Shown piece by piece: positions 36,801 to 45,700 of a stretch of DNA of 64,000 bases. The position numbers and the translations under genes are program-made. The DNA is from Lepus europaeus. Lineage: Eukaryota; Chordata; Mammalia; Lagomorpha; Leporidae. The notes beneath the pieces are model-generated. The model saw only the letters and a list, made by a program, of their open reading frames with translations, searched no databases and was not told the origin of the DNA. Where the stretch lies: the NCBI RefSeq assembly GCF_033115175.1, contig NC_084834.1:120090275-120154274 (forward strand). The letters run 5' to 3'. Each line of letters opens with the position of its first letter. Positions within the stretch are counted from its first letter, which is position 1.

Positions 36801-38718
36801 AGGAAGTGCAGTGGAGGATGGCCCAAGTGCTTGGGCCCTGCACCCCATGGGAGACCAGGAGAAGCACCTGGCTCCTGCCTTCGGATCAGCGCGGTGCGCC
36901 GGCCACAGCGCGCTACCACGGCGGCCATTGGAGGGTGAACCAATGGCAAAAGGAAGACCTTTCTCTCTGTCTCTCTCTCTCACTGTCCACTCTGCCTGTC
37001 AAAAAAAAAAAAAAAAGATGTTTGAGAGAGAGAGAACCGATTCAGTGTGGTGGACAAAAGAGCTATAGGAGGCAAGAATGGTTCAATCTCTGTTTATTGC
37101 CCAGTTATGAAATAAGACAGCAATGGCAATGGGTAAACCATCAGAGACACATGCTAAAAGTGCCAAACTGCTGTCAATTATGAGGTGAGTTCAGAAGAGA
37201 CAGAGGAGGACTGAGAATGGCTCCTGGAATTGAAATTTAAAAGTTATCAAAAGCATAGAATTTCCAGAGAAAAGAACTTAACCAGGCAATCATCAAACAC
37301 ATGAAACATGAGGACTGCAAACTGAGATGTGATTTATTTATAAACTACACACCACACTCAATGAGAAAAAAAGAATGCAAAATACCTCAATTAATTTTTC
37401 TATAAATCACATGTCGAGATGCTCATATTTGGGATATACTGGGTTAAACAAAATTCATTAAAACTCATTTTACCAAATTTATAAAAAACTTCAGAAAGAG
37501 GGCTGTTAGAAAACAAATTTATGTATTTCTATTAGCCAGCATTGTTCTAAAACGACAACAAAAAAAGCAAAAATAAAATGTGACATCTGTGAATTAAACT
37601 CACTGGAATGTAGGGTAAGGATTCCTACCAAGAAAAATTAGGGTGGAAGAGGAAGGACAGCTTTATGCAGGGTTCCAAGCAAAGGAACTTAGGAACGGGC
37701 TGCAACAGCTCTAGGGAAGCCACTGAACATTTTTCTGAGCAAGAAGGGCCTTCGTTCTGGGAAAGCTAACCTGCCAATGGTATCCAAGATGTAAGTGCTG
37801 GAACAAAAACTTGAGAGGTCCCACCAGGTTCTGGCACCCTGATTGCAGGAAAAACTGGCCCAGCCCTTGGTTTTATGGAGCGGTTGTGCAATTATCAAAA
37901 CGCTGGAACTTTGCAGAGGGGTTCGGAAGAGACTGATGAGGGCTAATGGCGAGTTTACAACTCTTTTTACGAGGGTTCACTCCCCACATGGCCGCAACCG
38001 CCAACCCAGGACCCCTATCCAGGCCTCCCACGTGGGCGCAGGGGCCCAGTCACTCGGGCCATCCTCTGCTGCTTTCCCGGGCCAGGACTCGAACCTTCGC
38101 CATCACGCCGGGCCCCATTAACAACTTTCTCATCTAAATCCAGTTTGTCTCCTACGTGGAAAAAGAACGTACTGGCGAATGACACAAGCAATCTGGTTCA
38201 CTGCATATTTGTAGGAAACATCATATCACGTCCGATTTCACATCCACGGCAAGAACCATCTTTCCAGTCGATCTGAGCACAAAGGTTACCGCTACGACGT
38301 AAATGCGGTAAATGCACAATGAAGCTAGCAACCCTTTTTGTTTTTGTTTTTGCCTGCAGGTTTCGGAACTCAGCAAAGCCATCAAAGACTGCTTTCAAAA
38401 GTAAAAAAAAATAAAGACCACACTGCACGAAACCTGGCCAGATTTCCAGTTTAATCATGAACCTGGAACAACCAAGGCTCTAGGGTTTGAAGTCAACACC
38501 AGAATTTCAAGCAGTTGCTTTGCAATAGCTATTCATGACCTGACTGCTTCCGACCGCCTTTTGTCCCAGGGACCCGCCCCACGCTCGCTCCGCGCCACCG
38601 CGGCCCGCGCTCCGGGCGCTCGGGCCACGTGTGCGTCCGCCCGGAGCCCGGGCGCCTCAGGCGCCTCAGCCGCCCGGCCGGCCCCGGGCGCCCGCCACTC
38701 ACCCTCGGCCGTCGCCAT
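21729..38718 (-). CDS. PAICS: PAICS, bifunctional SAICAR synthetase / AIR carboxylase (complete)
   Basis: Gene-level entry. The cytosolic enzyme carries out de novo purine steps 6 and 7: AIR is carboxylated to CAIR, then ligated with aspartate using ATP to give SAICAR. Nine coding exons join into 425 codons plus TAA, exactly the human length. Residues 1 to about 260 form the SAICAR synthetase domain (N-terminal [40 protein letters not shown] near 207-226). The remainder is the PurE-type carboxylase domain ([38 protein letters not shown]). It shares a divergent promoter with PPAT. Introns hold CSINEs and old repeats. The stretches 22.9-23.2, 24.24-24.98, 27.7-28.2, 28.4-28.98, 29.4-30.26, 30.96-31.5, 33.25-34.1, 35.07-35.5 and 37.26-37.95 kb are otherwise unremarkable. 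No exon shows a lesion. Confidence 0.97.
22372..22580 (+). mobile_element. CSINE with internal deletion
   Basis: The head and tail are present, but the central block from gatggc to agccatc is missing. The tail is caaataaataaataaatctt. Confidence 0.8.
22604..22905 (+). mobile_element. CSINE
   Basis: Head gggttgtcattgtggcatag, full body and tail caaataaataaagctt. Confidence 0.85.
23200..23335 (+). repeat. MIR
   Basis: The words gctacctgagatgacacaat and cagtgctggcacatggcaag followed by gctcagtgaacgtcaa match the MIR 3' half. Confidence 0.6.
23947..24240 (+). mobile_element. CSINE
   Basis: Head gggggctggcgctcgtagaa and tail caaatcaataaataaaac. Confidence 0.85.
24751..24801 (+). mobile_element. 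Orphan poly(A) insertion with target duplication
   Basis: Two copies of agaacccaattgtt (24751-24764 and 24788-24801) flank a run of 22 A (24766-24787) and nothing else except one T. The pattern is that expected of an L1-machinery insertion that kept only the poly(A) tail. Confidence 0.75.
25102..25260 (-). CDS. PAICS: PAICS coding exon 8
   Basis: The acceptor is TTTCCCTAG|GGGATGGC and the donor CCCAGCG|GTAAGA. It encodes (G)[19 protein letters not shown] through WSSLRLPS, residues 318-370, plus one base. It holds the AGRSNGLGP loop of the AIR carboxylase active site. Confidence 0.96.
25711..26022 (+). mobile_element. CSINE
   Basis: Head ggggttggcactgtggcaaa and tail aataaataaataaataaatc. 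Confidence 0.88.
26028..26290 (+). mobile_element. CSINE (old type, shortened head)
   Basis: A sense copy starting ccagggctgggcactgatga, with gcatttgggaagtgaaccag and a caaacaaatcc tail. Confidence 0.78.
27025..27205 (-). CDS. PAICS: PAICS coding exon 7
   Basis: The acceptor is TTTTCCAG|TTGCTTCTG and the donor TATGAAG|GTAACT. It encodes [20 protein letters not shown] through LRIKAEYE, residues 258-317, plus one base of Gly318. It opens the carboxylase domain; GSTSD is the nucleotide-binding signature of PurE-type enzymes. Confidence 0.96.
27430..27685 (+). mobile_element. CSINE (diverged)
   Basis: Body words acaatgctggcattgcatac and ggagaccaagatggac, with a short degraded tail. Confidence 0.75.
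28285..28368 (-). CDS. PAICS: PAICS coding exon 6
   Basis: The acceptor is CTTTCTAG|TCTTACCGTG and the donor GTGGAG|GTAAAC. The 84 bp encode [20 protein letters not shown] through EWVAERVE, residues 230-257, closing the synthetase domain. Confidence 0.95.
28991..29104 (-). CDS. PAICS: PAICS coding exon 5
   Basis: The acceptor is GTTTCTAG|ATTGAGTTC and the donor AAACAG|GTGCGT. It encodes [20 protein letters not shown] through DRSQQKDKQ, residues 192-229. It carries the Asp-rich active-site segment of the SAICAR synthetase domain. Confidence 0.96.
29195..29374 (-). CDS. PAICS: PAICS coding exon 4
   Basis: The acceptor is CATTCTCAG|GATGATGCC and the donor ATGAAG|GTGCAG. It is 180 bp, phase 0 at both ends, encoding [20 protein letters not shown] through NCTLVDMK, residues 132-191. 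Confidence 0.95.
30268..30557 (-). mobile_element. CSINE
   Basis: A reverse copy with tail complement gatttatttatttatttgaa and end cattcagcccc. Confidence 0.82.
30766..30944 (-). CDS. PAICS: PAICS coding exon 3
   Basis: The acceptor is GATGTGTAG|GCATCAAAAC and the donor TTCAAG|GTAGGT. It encodes (G)[19 protein letters not shown] through PKVEMFFK, residues 72-131. It includes the [20 protein letters not shown] stretch conserved in SAICAR synthetases. Confidence 0.96.
31532..31862 (-). mobile_element. CSINE
   Basis: A full-length reverse copy ending caccacaacgctggcccc. Confidence 0.85.
32098..32362 (-). mobile_element. CSINE, tail-truncated
   Basis: Reverse copy without the T-rich tail; it ends caccacagcaccggcccc. 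Confidence 0.8.
32578..32884 (+). mobile_element. CSINE
   Basis: Head gtgttgtggcacaatgggtt and long poly(A) 32862-32883. Confidence 0.85.
32912..33232 (+). mobile_element. CSINE
   Basis: Head ggggcaagcgtggtggtgca; (ct)n near the tail. Confidence 0.82.
34178..34375 (-). CDS. PAICS: PAICS coding exon 2
   Basis: The acceptor is GCCCACAG|TACTGAACATT and the donor GAAGCAG|GTAAGT. It encodes (V)[19 protein letters not shown] through [16 protein letters not shown], residues 6-71, plus one base. It contains the Gly/Lys-rich ATP-binding loop of SAICAR synthetase. A look-alike of its donor region lies about 150 bp further into the intron. Confidence 0.96.
34590..34695 (-). repeat. MIR
   Basis: Reverse MIR words gaggttatacagttaggaaa and caagtcttgtgctcttcctg. 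Confidence 0.5.
34728..35066 (-). mobile_element. CSINE (young type)
   Basis: A full-length reverse copy ending aagccacggcgccggcc in PAICS intron 1. Confidence 0.9.
35500..36660 (+). repeat. Ancient mammalian repeat (L2-like), interrupted
   Basis: Words such as cactgccaggcaccggggga, then gtagagatctgaagaacgat, then gatccttgtggttgctgtgt occur in the order seen in an old mammal-wide element. A CSINE (36050-36290) interrupts it and another follows at 36674; similarity may resume to about 37260. The family assignment is tentative. Confidence 0.4.
36050..36290 (+). mobile_element. CSINE (old type)
   Basis: Sense old-type copy with caggcacttggcctagcaaa and gggagtgaaacagcacctg. Confidence 0.7.
36674..37015 (+). 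mobile_element. CSINE (young GC-rich type)
   Basis: A near-perfect 13-bp duplication aagatgttt(a/g)aga flanks a full-length copy. Confidence 0.93.
37965..38117 (-). mobile_element. CSINE, truncated and rearranged
   Basis: A reverse central and head part, cccacgtgggcgcaggggcc to cgccgggcccc, without the tail. Confidence 0.75.
38626..38631. promoter_or_regulatory. E-box CACGTG (PAICS intron 1)
   Basis: A perfect palindromic MYC/MAX/USF-type E-box, about 70 bp inside PAICS intron 1 and within the CpG island. Confidence 0.6.
38703..38718 (-). CDS. PAICS: PAICS coding exon 1 (16 coding bases)
   Basis: The start codon is the complement of cat at 38716-38718. The coding part reads MATAE plus one base, then the donor GAGG|GTGAGT. 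The split codon becomes Val with exon 2. The remainder of the exon upstream is 5' UTR in the CpG island. Confidence 0.95.
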
Positions 38719-39062
38719 GATCCCGAGTGGGCCAAGGGCCGCAAAATTCTGGAAAAGAGGCCTGAGAGGCGCAGCGCGCGGGCAGCGGAGGCGGGGCTCT
38801 CGCAGGGTCGGCGGCCGCCGCGCAGCTCGGCCGACCGCGATCTACGTGCGAATGCACGCGGGAGGACCTCTGCCCGGGGCTTCCCGCCGCGCAGGCGCGC
38901 CGCCGCGACCCCGCCCCCGGGCGGCGCTCCCGGGGAGCCGGAAAGTGGCGCGCACTGGCGGCCCCTCCCCGCTCCGCGGCCGTCCGCAGGCTGGGGCCCC
39001 TCGGAGCCGGTGGAAGCCAGTCAGGGCTTGGAGCGTACCAAGTCGTCCCGGCCGGGGGAAGG

Positions 39063-39089
39063 CACGTGCGGAGGGGCGCGCGACACGTG
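39063..39089. promoter_or_regulatory. Paired E-boxes CACGTG
   Basis: Two perfect CACGTG hexamers at 39063-39068 and 39084-39089. They are 21 bp apart start to start, that is two helical turns, near the middle of the divergent promoter. Confidence 0.65.
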
Positions 39090-39169
39090 CGTCTTGGGCG
39101 AGGGCCAGGATGTTAACCCCGTTATCCTCGTCACCCCAGCCTTGAGGACTAGAAAGTAACGGAGATTTC

Positions 39170-39175
39170 CACGTG
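39170..39175. promoter_or_regulatory. E-box CACGTG (PPAT side)
   Basis: A perfect CACGTG hexamer about 310 bp upstream of the PPAT start codon. Confidence 0.6.
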
Positions 39176-39467
39176 CGGGAGAATGCACTGACCTGGAGTC
39201 TCGGGGGGAGGAGTAGCTCCACCCCTACTGTATGCGGGACTCCGCCCCTCGGCCACGGAGCCTCGCTCTCTGCCCTCACTCATTGGCGGGCCCTGTGGGG
39301 GGCGGGACGTGGTGCTGAGGCCCCGCCTACAGGGGGCGGGGACAGCACGCGCCGCCGCAGTAGCGAGCAGACGCTCTGTGCTGGGGAGGAAGCCGCTGTC
39401 TCCGGCGCGGTCTTCTGAGGCTGCAGCTGGTTGGTGCGCCGACCCGGGCCGCGGCTGCAGCTTCCTC

Positions 39468-39473
39468 CACGTG
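39468..39473. promoter_or_regulatory. E-box CACGTG (PPAT 5' UTR)
   Basis: A perfect CACGTG hexamer ending 14 bp before the PPAT ATG, so it probably lies in the 5' UTR. Confidence 0.55.
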
Positions 39474-39487
39474 CTTTCGGCGGCGAC

Positions 39488-39615
39488 ATGGAGCTGGAAG
39501 AGTTAGGAATCCGAGAGGAATGTGGCGTGTTCGGGTGCATCGCCTCAGGAGAGTGGCCCACGCAGCTGGATGTGCCGCATGTGATCACGCTGGGACTCGT
39601 GGGGCTGCAGCACCG
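39488..39615 (+). CDS. PPAT: PPAT coding exon 1 (amidophosphoribosyltransferase)
   Basis: PPAT commits PRPP to purine synthesis by transferring glutamine amide nitrogen to make phosphoribosylamine in the cytosol. The exon encodes 42 codons plus two bases: [11 protein letters not shown], then [20 protein letters not shown] and [11 protein letters not shown](R). The first 11 residues are the propeptide of the family. Cys12 is the N-terminal nucleophile of the class II glutaminase domain exposed after cleavage. The exon ends CACCG|GTGAGC. The later exons, encoding the rest of the glutaminase domain and the phosphoribosyltransferase domain, are not seen in the window. Confidence 0.97.
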
Positions 39616-40904
39616 GTGAGCCGCGCGGGGAGGGAGCGGGTGGCGGTGCCTCTCGCGAGCGCGCGAGGGCCCGGAGCCCTGACCTCCGTTACCTGGACAT
39701 GCACCTGCCCGTGGCGCTCCCCGGTGGCCGAGGCACCTTGCTCCCCTGGACGTTAATGCACACAGCCCCCGTGCCTCTTGCTTTTTGGGGCCCTCACTCC
39801 CCTCAGAGTCCGCGCACCCCTCCCGAGTCCGGCCAGCTTCTGAGGTTCCGCTAGGCTCGTCCCCGACTGCCTGCGGGTTCTGGTGCCCCCCGAACGTGGG
39901 GCTGCCTGCGGGATAGGCTCGTGCCGGGAGGTGCCCGGACCGGGTCCGACGAGCAGCACAAGCTTTTGTTTGAAGGACACAGCCTTTGAGCCGGTGGTGG
40001 GTTTGAGAGTAGTCACTACAGTGGGAACTGGAGGGGGGAGGGGGTCCCGGCGTCCGGATCCGGGGAGACTTGGAGTAACCTGTAGAGGTGACACACGAGC
40101 GAGCTAGGGAGATGCCAAAAACGAGCTTCCCTGAAAAGGGGGAGTGAGGAGTGGGGCTGGTGCTCCCGCGTCGAGGACGATCCACATGGAAATCAGCTGG
40201 GAGAGCCCCTCCAGTTAAAACCCAACTTTGCTTCCGTGACCCTAACGTTCCTTCTGACTTAGCTGCGAGCTAAGTAAGTAACCGGACTTGGGTAAGGAAA
40301 GGGGCAGCGACTTCTAGAACAGTGCGGGAACTTGGCCGGGGCACTTATTGCCAGTGTGGATGCAGCGGATAAATGCATTCGGAAAGATTAGCCTCGCCTC
40401 GCCCCGTTTCCATTGGAAACGGTCTGTTTGCTGTTTTCATAGTCCCAAATACTTCAATTTGATTTTCACGTTTTCTGTGTTCACTGTTTACTAAGGAGTT
40501 GAGAGTAACTCACAATCTGGAATGGACCATAAACAATATTTCTAAGTTGAGTAAGTCTAAGCTTTGATAACTGTGAGTTGACTATAATAGAGTCATTGTT
40601 TTAAAAGTCATTTATTGAGGGGACTAGATATGTAATCCAAGGAGAAATTCAAATCAGTATGTGTCAGTATGAGCAGCAGCAGTTTGTCGTATCCTTAGGA
40701 GAGGTTGCTTTGAATATTCTGTCTTGTTGATTTGAATATTCTGTCTTGCACGGAATCTAGGGATCTTTAGAGTTGCCTGGGGGTCTGTGGTAGGTAACTG
40801 AACTGACTTTACATTTCTTAGAAAAAACTGCTTCCGCCAGAATTACCCTCTCTCTCCTCCACCCTTTAAATACCTGCCTGAAGAAAAGGGAGCTGATTTT
40901 CTTC

Positions 40905-41010
40905 CTCTCCCCTCCCCTCCTCTCTCCTTTCTTTTCTTTCTCCCCTTCCCTCTTCTTTCTTTCTTCCCTACCTTCCCTCCCTCCCTTCTTTCCTTCCTTC
41001 TTTTTATTTC
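40905..41010. repeat. Polypyrimidine (CTTT/CCTT)n tract
   Basis: About 100 bp almost purely C and T on the plus strand (ttccctccctcccttctttc), next to the tail of a reverse CSINE. Confidence 0.9.
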
Positions 41011-41290
41011 TTTATTTAAAAGCCAGAGTTAACAGAGAGAGGTCTCCCATCTGCTGGTTCGCTCCCCAAGTGGCCACAGCTGGTCAGGGCTGAGCCAGGT
41101 TGAAATCAGGAGCTTCTTCTGGGTCTCCCACATGGCTGGCAGGTGCCTCAGCGCTTGGGCCATCTTCCACATCCTTTTCCCCAGCTATTAGCAGGGAGCT
41201 GGATGAGAAGTGGAGCAGCCAGGACTGGAACTTCCACCCACCCAAGTGGGATGCTGGTGGCTTTACCCCCTACAAACGCTGGCCCCAAAT
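41011..41290 (-). mobile_element. CSINE
   Basis: A reverse copy starting tttaaaagccagagttaaca and ending caaacgctggcccc. Confidence 0.82.
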
Positions 41291-41347
41291 TTGGTTTCTA
41301 GATTAGATACTGATGCTAATTGGAATTCCAGTAATTAATGTAGGAAA

Positions 41348-41366
41348 ATATATATATATATATATT
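41348..41366. repeat. (AT)n microsatellite
   Basis: A short alternating ta run. Confidence 0.85.
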
Positions 41367-42179
41367 AATGAATTCATCTGGGTTCCTGGCTACACATACA
41401 TGTACCTGTGAAAGTATTACAAGATTAGATAACACAAGATAAAGTAGAGGCAAGACACTTGTGATCAGTGGTAGTAAACCAGTGTTGAATGGATTCCAAG
41501 AGGGTGCTCCTTTGACTAAATGAGTTTTTGTTAGGCCTTCACTGTGGCAAGAAACTCAGTAGCTTGTAGAGAACAAACGTATTACTGGGGAGTGATTTAA
41601 CATCGTCCTTGTGTGGGCCTGCAGTCATTAGCATGAGATCCTTCCCCAGAAGGCGTTCTTGTACCCAGTCAGAAGTTTCAGTAGCACAAGGTCCTACCCC
41701 TTTGGGAGAACTGATCCTGATTGCAAGGCTCATGTACAGGAGGCGGGATAATTAAACTGATGGGGGAGGGCTGGAGGAAGATCTTGATGACTTTATGGGA
41801 CAGCGAATGTCAAACCTGGCAGTCTAGATAAGCTATCTTGGGTTAATATAACGTGGCGTTGGGTACCAGCCCTGCGCCCTGACAAGTGGGGGCTGCTGCA
41901 CAAGGCTCTGTTTCACTTTCTCGCCTCCATTCATTCAGTGGTTAGTTTTAAAATGTTGGCAAAAAATGTCTACTTGGAATTGTCTTCCCTTTTTAATGAA
42001 GGAACTTATCTCATACACTATCTTAGGAGATAAAATGTTGGCGATGAGATCCCTATCACTTCTGCATTGTGTTTGGTTCTGTTTTTCACCTTGGTCATGA
42101 TGTAATCTACAAATTTCATCTCGAGAATAGTAATACTTGAAAATTATAGTATGAGCAGCCTTCAAAAAGTTCATGGAAA

Positions 42180-42825
42180 GCAGCCAGTGTTGTGGTGCAG
42201 TGAGCTAAGCTGTTGCCTGCATGCAACACATGCTTCACTTTTTTTTTTTTTTTTAATATTTATTTACTTATTTGAAAGGCAGAGTTACACAGAGGCAGGG
42301 AGGGAGAGAGAGAGAGAGAGAGAGATCTTTCATTCACTGGTTCACTCCCCAGATGGCCACAGCAGCTAGGACTGGGCCACAGAACTGGGCTGATCCAAAG
42401 CCAGGAGCTTTTTCTGGGTCTCCCACATGGGTGCAGGGGCTCAAGGACTTGGACCATCTTCTGCTGCTTTTCCAGGCCATCAGCAGGGGACTGAATTGGA
42501 AGTGGAGCAGTTGGAACTCGGACTGGCACCCATATGGGATGCCAGCACTGGAGGTGGTGGCTTTAGGTGGTGCACCACAGTGCTGGGCCCATGCTCCTCT
42601 TCTGGTCCAGTTCTTTGCTAATGTGCTGTGAAAAGCAGCAGAAGATGGTCCACTTTATTGGGCCCCTGCCAGCTGCAGGGGAGACCTGGATGAAGTTTCT
42701 GGCTTTTGGCTTCTGCCTGGCCCAGCCCTCACTTGTGCCTGTTTGGGGAGTGAACCAGTGATCGGAAGATTGATGTCTCCCCCCGCCCCGTCTCTGCTTT
42801 TCAACTAAACAAATCTTTCTTAAAA
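42180..42825 (+). mobile_element. CSINE, split by a reverse CSINE
   Basis: The head agccagtgttgtggtgcagt is at 42182 and the body resumes at 42588 (catgctcctcttctggtcca). Similar aaaaagttc(a/t)tg words on both outer sides suggest its target duplication inside the MITE. Confidence 0.78.
42240..42587 (-). mobile_element. CSINE, nested inside another CSINE
   Basis: A full-length reverse copy from the T-run through ccacagtgctgggccc; catgct occurs on both sides. Confidence 0.85.
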
Positions 42826-44112
42826 AGTTCTTGAAAAATGGGAACTACAAAAACAGTTATACATGGATTTCAAAATGATCTGCACCAAAAGAAACCTTTA
42901 ATTCTATTTTACCCAAACAAGTTGAAGTACCCTTGTTTAGGTATTCCATACAAAAACAAATGGAGTGTCAGTTATTAAATAGCCATGCACTGGATCCCTA
43001 GTCCAGATGGGCTCATCCAGAAGCATTTCTTCTTAGTAGTTCTGCCTGTTCACAGTTTTAGTCCACAGCTCTGCTTTGTACCAGAGGGAGCTTTTTACCA
43101 TAACCATCTTTAAACCATACTCACATTTTATAGAGATTAGAATTGCCTGGACATAAGAATATGTAAAGACTCCATAAAAAGAATTACTAAAATGTCGTAG
43201 ACTTATCCCATGGATCAGCTGGTTAGCCTTTCTTTTGATTAGTTACAATATGAGCATGGTCTTCCCATCAGTGATTTATTGCTTTCCTGGGGTAGGAATT
43301 GAACCCTACAACTGGTAAACATTTTATGCCTTTCTCCAAAAGTTTGTAGGATTTACCTGATGCAGTTGGGGCTCCTGGGTTCAGAAACGCTCTGTAGAAT
43401 TTTTGGGTTCTGTTACTGTGCTTGGAAGAAACTAATTTTTAAAGCTCTTGGGAGTTTTCATAAGAGAAACAGACACTGTTTCTGCAAAGGGAGAGTGTAC
43501 CATTAGTAGTAGGAAGGTGTGGGAAAGACACACTTCTATGAAATCAGTTCCTAGTTATCTTCATTTAATATGTTGGAAAACATAGGGGCAGATGTCAGAG
43601 AACTTGCTTTGAGCTGACAAGACTGGAGATATCTTAAATTTATTTTTTATTTTCATCTTTTATTGAAAGTGAACAAATATATCACATTTCTACGGCATTT
43701 TATTTATCCGCTGGCTTAATCTTTACTCTCTAAGTCAAGTGGTTTTTTTTTTAATTTGAAGATGTGACACATTTTAAAACTGATTGCTAATTGTTCCAGT
43801 TCTTTGATTTAAAAGATATTTAATTGTTTTGTAGTTTAATGTTCTTGATTTAAAATGATAAGTGATTTTAGTTTTTCACTTTGTAGCTATATTTAGAACT
43901 TTGCTTCTTTGCATTAGTGTTAAGTGGAATTCACCTTCCCCAGAAGTCTCACAATACCACTGCTGGCTGTTCTTGTCCACACTTGGAATAGCTCTTACCA
44001 ACCTGAAATCTAGTCTCTGATTTCACAGTAAAACCAGTTTAATCTTGGGAGTCTCTTAATTTCTGAGTCTATTTTCTCATCTGTTGGGCTAGACTTAAAC
44101 ATTAAAACATTT

Positions 44113-44406
44113 TCTTTTTTGTTTGTTTATTTGAATGGCAGAGAATTTCCCATCTGCTAGTTTACTTTTCAAATGCCCACAACAGCTGGGACTGGGCAAG
44201 CTTGAAGCCAGGAGCCTGGAACTCAACCCAGATCTCCCACAAGGGGGCCAGGGACTCACCTACTTAGGCCATCACCCGCTGCTTCCCAGTGTGCTCGTTA
44301 GCAGGAAGCTAGCATTAGACACAGCCAGGACTTGAACCTAGGTACTCTGAAATGGGATGTAGGGACTCCAGTGTCTTAAAAAGACACTGCACCAAACACC
44401 TGCCCC
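44113..44406 (-). mobile_element. CSINE (old type)
   Basis: A reverse copy starting gtttatttgaatggcagaga and ending ccaaacacctgcccc. Confidence 0.78.
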
Positions 44407-45094
44407 TGGATTTACATGTTTTAAGGTTCAGTGCTCCAATACACTGGGTTAGGAATGATACTTTTGTGCAGTTAACCTTGAGCAATTCCCCATTCAGTAG
44501 CTTATCACTGGAAGGCAGTAGGAGAAGGCAACCGTGGGAAAACTCAGTGGACTTGCATTTATATCCAGAAATGGAGAAACAAGTTTCAGCTCACTTGTGA
44601 TAAAAGGTTTGACAGGGGAAGGAGGAATGGAGAATTCTGCATTCCCACAAACTTATATGGGAGAGCTGGGTCCCTAAAGTGGCCCCTCGATGCATTGGGA
44701 GACAGGGTAAACATGGGATGTGTGGGGCTGCCGCCAGGAGAGCATGACTGGCTCTTTTATGGTGAAGTTTCTCTTATAAGTAGGAGTAAACTCTACTAAT
44801 GAAAAAATGTGAGGCAAACACATAAACCCATAAAGTAGTTGTTTGCTATCAGATCAAGCATTACGTACTTGGGTCCAGGAAATAATCGCATGTGCTGTAT
44901 CTTACAGTGCAGTAGGGTTGTTTGTGCCAGCATCACACTGAACACACGAGTGATGCATTGTGCTGTGATGTTAACCACAGCTACACTGTCACTAGGTGAT
45001 AGGAATTTTTCAGCTCCATTATAATTTAGGGGATTGCTCTTGTGCATACCATCTGTCCTTATATGCAGTCTGTCTTTGATTAAAATGTTGTGAG

Positions 45095-45215
45095 GTACAT
45101 GCCTGTACTTTATTCAGAACATGTTTGTTAAGTTCCTACCATGGACAAAGCACTGTGATGAACACTGGGAACATGATGACACCAGGCAGATGTGGTTCTT
45201 ACGTTATAGAGTATA
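45095..45215 (-). repeat. L2-like fragment
   Basis: The words ttgttaagttcctaccatgg and acaaagcactgtgatgaaca resemble the end of L2. Confidence 0.5.
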
Positions 45216-45229
45216 GCTTGTCAATTCAA

Positions 45230-45365
45230 GAGCGCAACTGCTCTATGCCTCAGTTTCCTCATCTATAAATTGGGTGTATTGACAGCAACTATCTCATAGA
45301 GCTGTGATGGGACTAAACATGTTAATGTATGAAAGGTCTAATGGAAAGTGATTAGTATGCAAAAA
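45230..45365 (+). repeat. MIR
   Basis: The diagnostic core cctcagtttcctcatctata is followed by ctatctcatagagctgtgat. Confidence 0.75.
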
Positions 45366-45377
45366 ATTGCTTGCGTT

Positions 45378-45452
45378 TCAGAATTTTCTGCACACAAATC
45401 AACTTAACTTTTGATTCTATTTTTCTACAAACTTTTCAAAATAACCTCATAT
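45378..45452 (-). mobile_element. Mariner-like MITE fragment
   Basis: It ends ctacaaacttttcaaaataa, resembling the reverse complement of the MITE end at 42160. Confidence 0.35.
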
Positions 45453-45499
45453 GTAAAGTGGTTAGAACAGTACCTGTATGTGTGCGTTTCTGATGACTC

Positions 45500-45620
45500 T
45501 GCATCCCACCCCCGGTATGTACTCAGTAGGATGAATCCATGTGTGCATTGAGAGATATGCAATTTGTTCATTATAGCCCCAACCTGGAAACAACCCTGGG
45601 AGGCAGTGGCATTTTATACC
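45500..45620 (+). repeat. Ancient L1 3' fragment
   Basis: The words tatagccccaacctggaaac and aacaaccc are typical of old mammalian L1 3' ends. Confidence 0.45.
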
Positions 45621-45700
45621 AATTATTTATAGATATGCTATTTTAAAAAATGTTCTCACTGATTTAGTCATGTAGCTATCATTTCCAATGCATTTTTTTA

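Larger units (their letters stand above)
38719..39487. promoter_or_regulatory. Bidirectional PAICS-PPAT CpG-island promoter
   Basis: The PAICS and PPAT start codons are 769 bp apart and divergent, in very GC- and CpG-rich DNA without a TATA box. Visible sites include GC boxes (39297-39307, 39320-39327, 39332-39341), an inverted CCAAT box (ATTGG, 39282-39286), an NRF1-like gcgcaggcgc (38889-38898) and an ETS core (CCGGAA, 38938-38943). The human and chicken GPAT-AIRC loci are known to share such a promoter, with NRF-1 and Sp1 roles reported for human. The arrangement couples expression of purine steps 1 and 6/7. Confidence 0.9.
42150..42925 (+). mobile_element. Mariner-like MITE, split by a nested SINE pair
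   Basis: The left end ccttcaaaaagttcatggaa (42160-42179) is separated by SINEs from the remainder at 42826-42925, which ends caagttgaagtaccc. Its interior words resemble the 2154-2278 element. Confidence 0.5.

Noticed and set aside
38198-38458. 86-codon minus-strand open frame in PAICS intron 1, with an A run at 38402-38411
   Set aside because: I considered a retrocopy or an alternative exon, but recognise no protein and find no target duplication.
38561-39159. Long plus-strand open frames across the divergent promoter
   Set aside because: Compositional open frames in a CpG island; they cross the PAICS exon on the opposite strand and have no recognisable protein features.
39280-40185. 301-codon open frame on the minus strand opposite PPAT exon 1
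   Set aside because: It is antisense to a known exon and CpG island, is low-complexity Pro/Arg/Ser-rich, and resembles no family I know.
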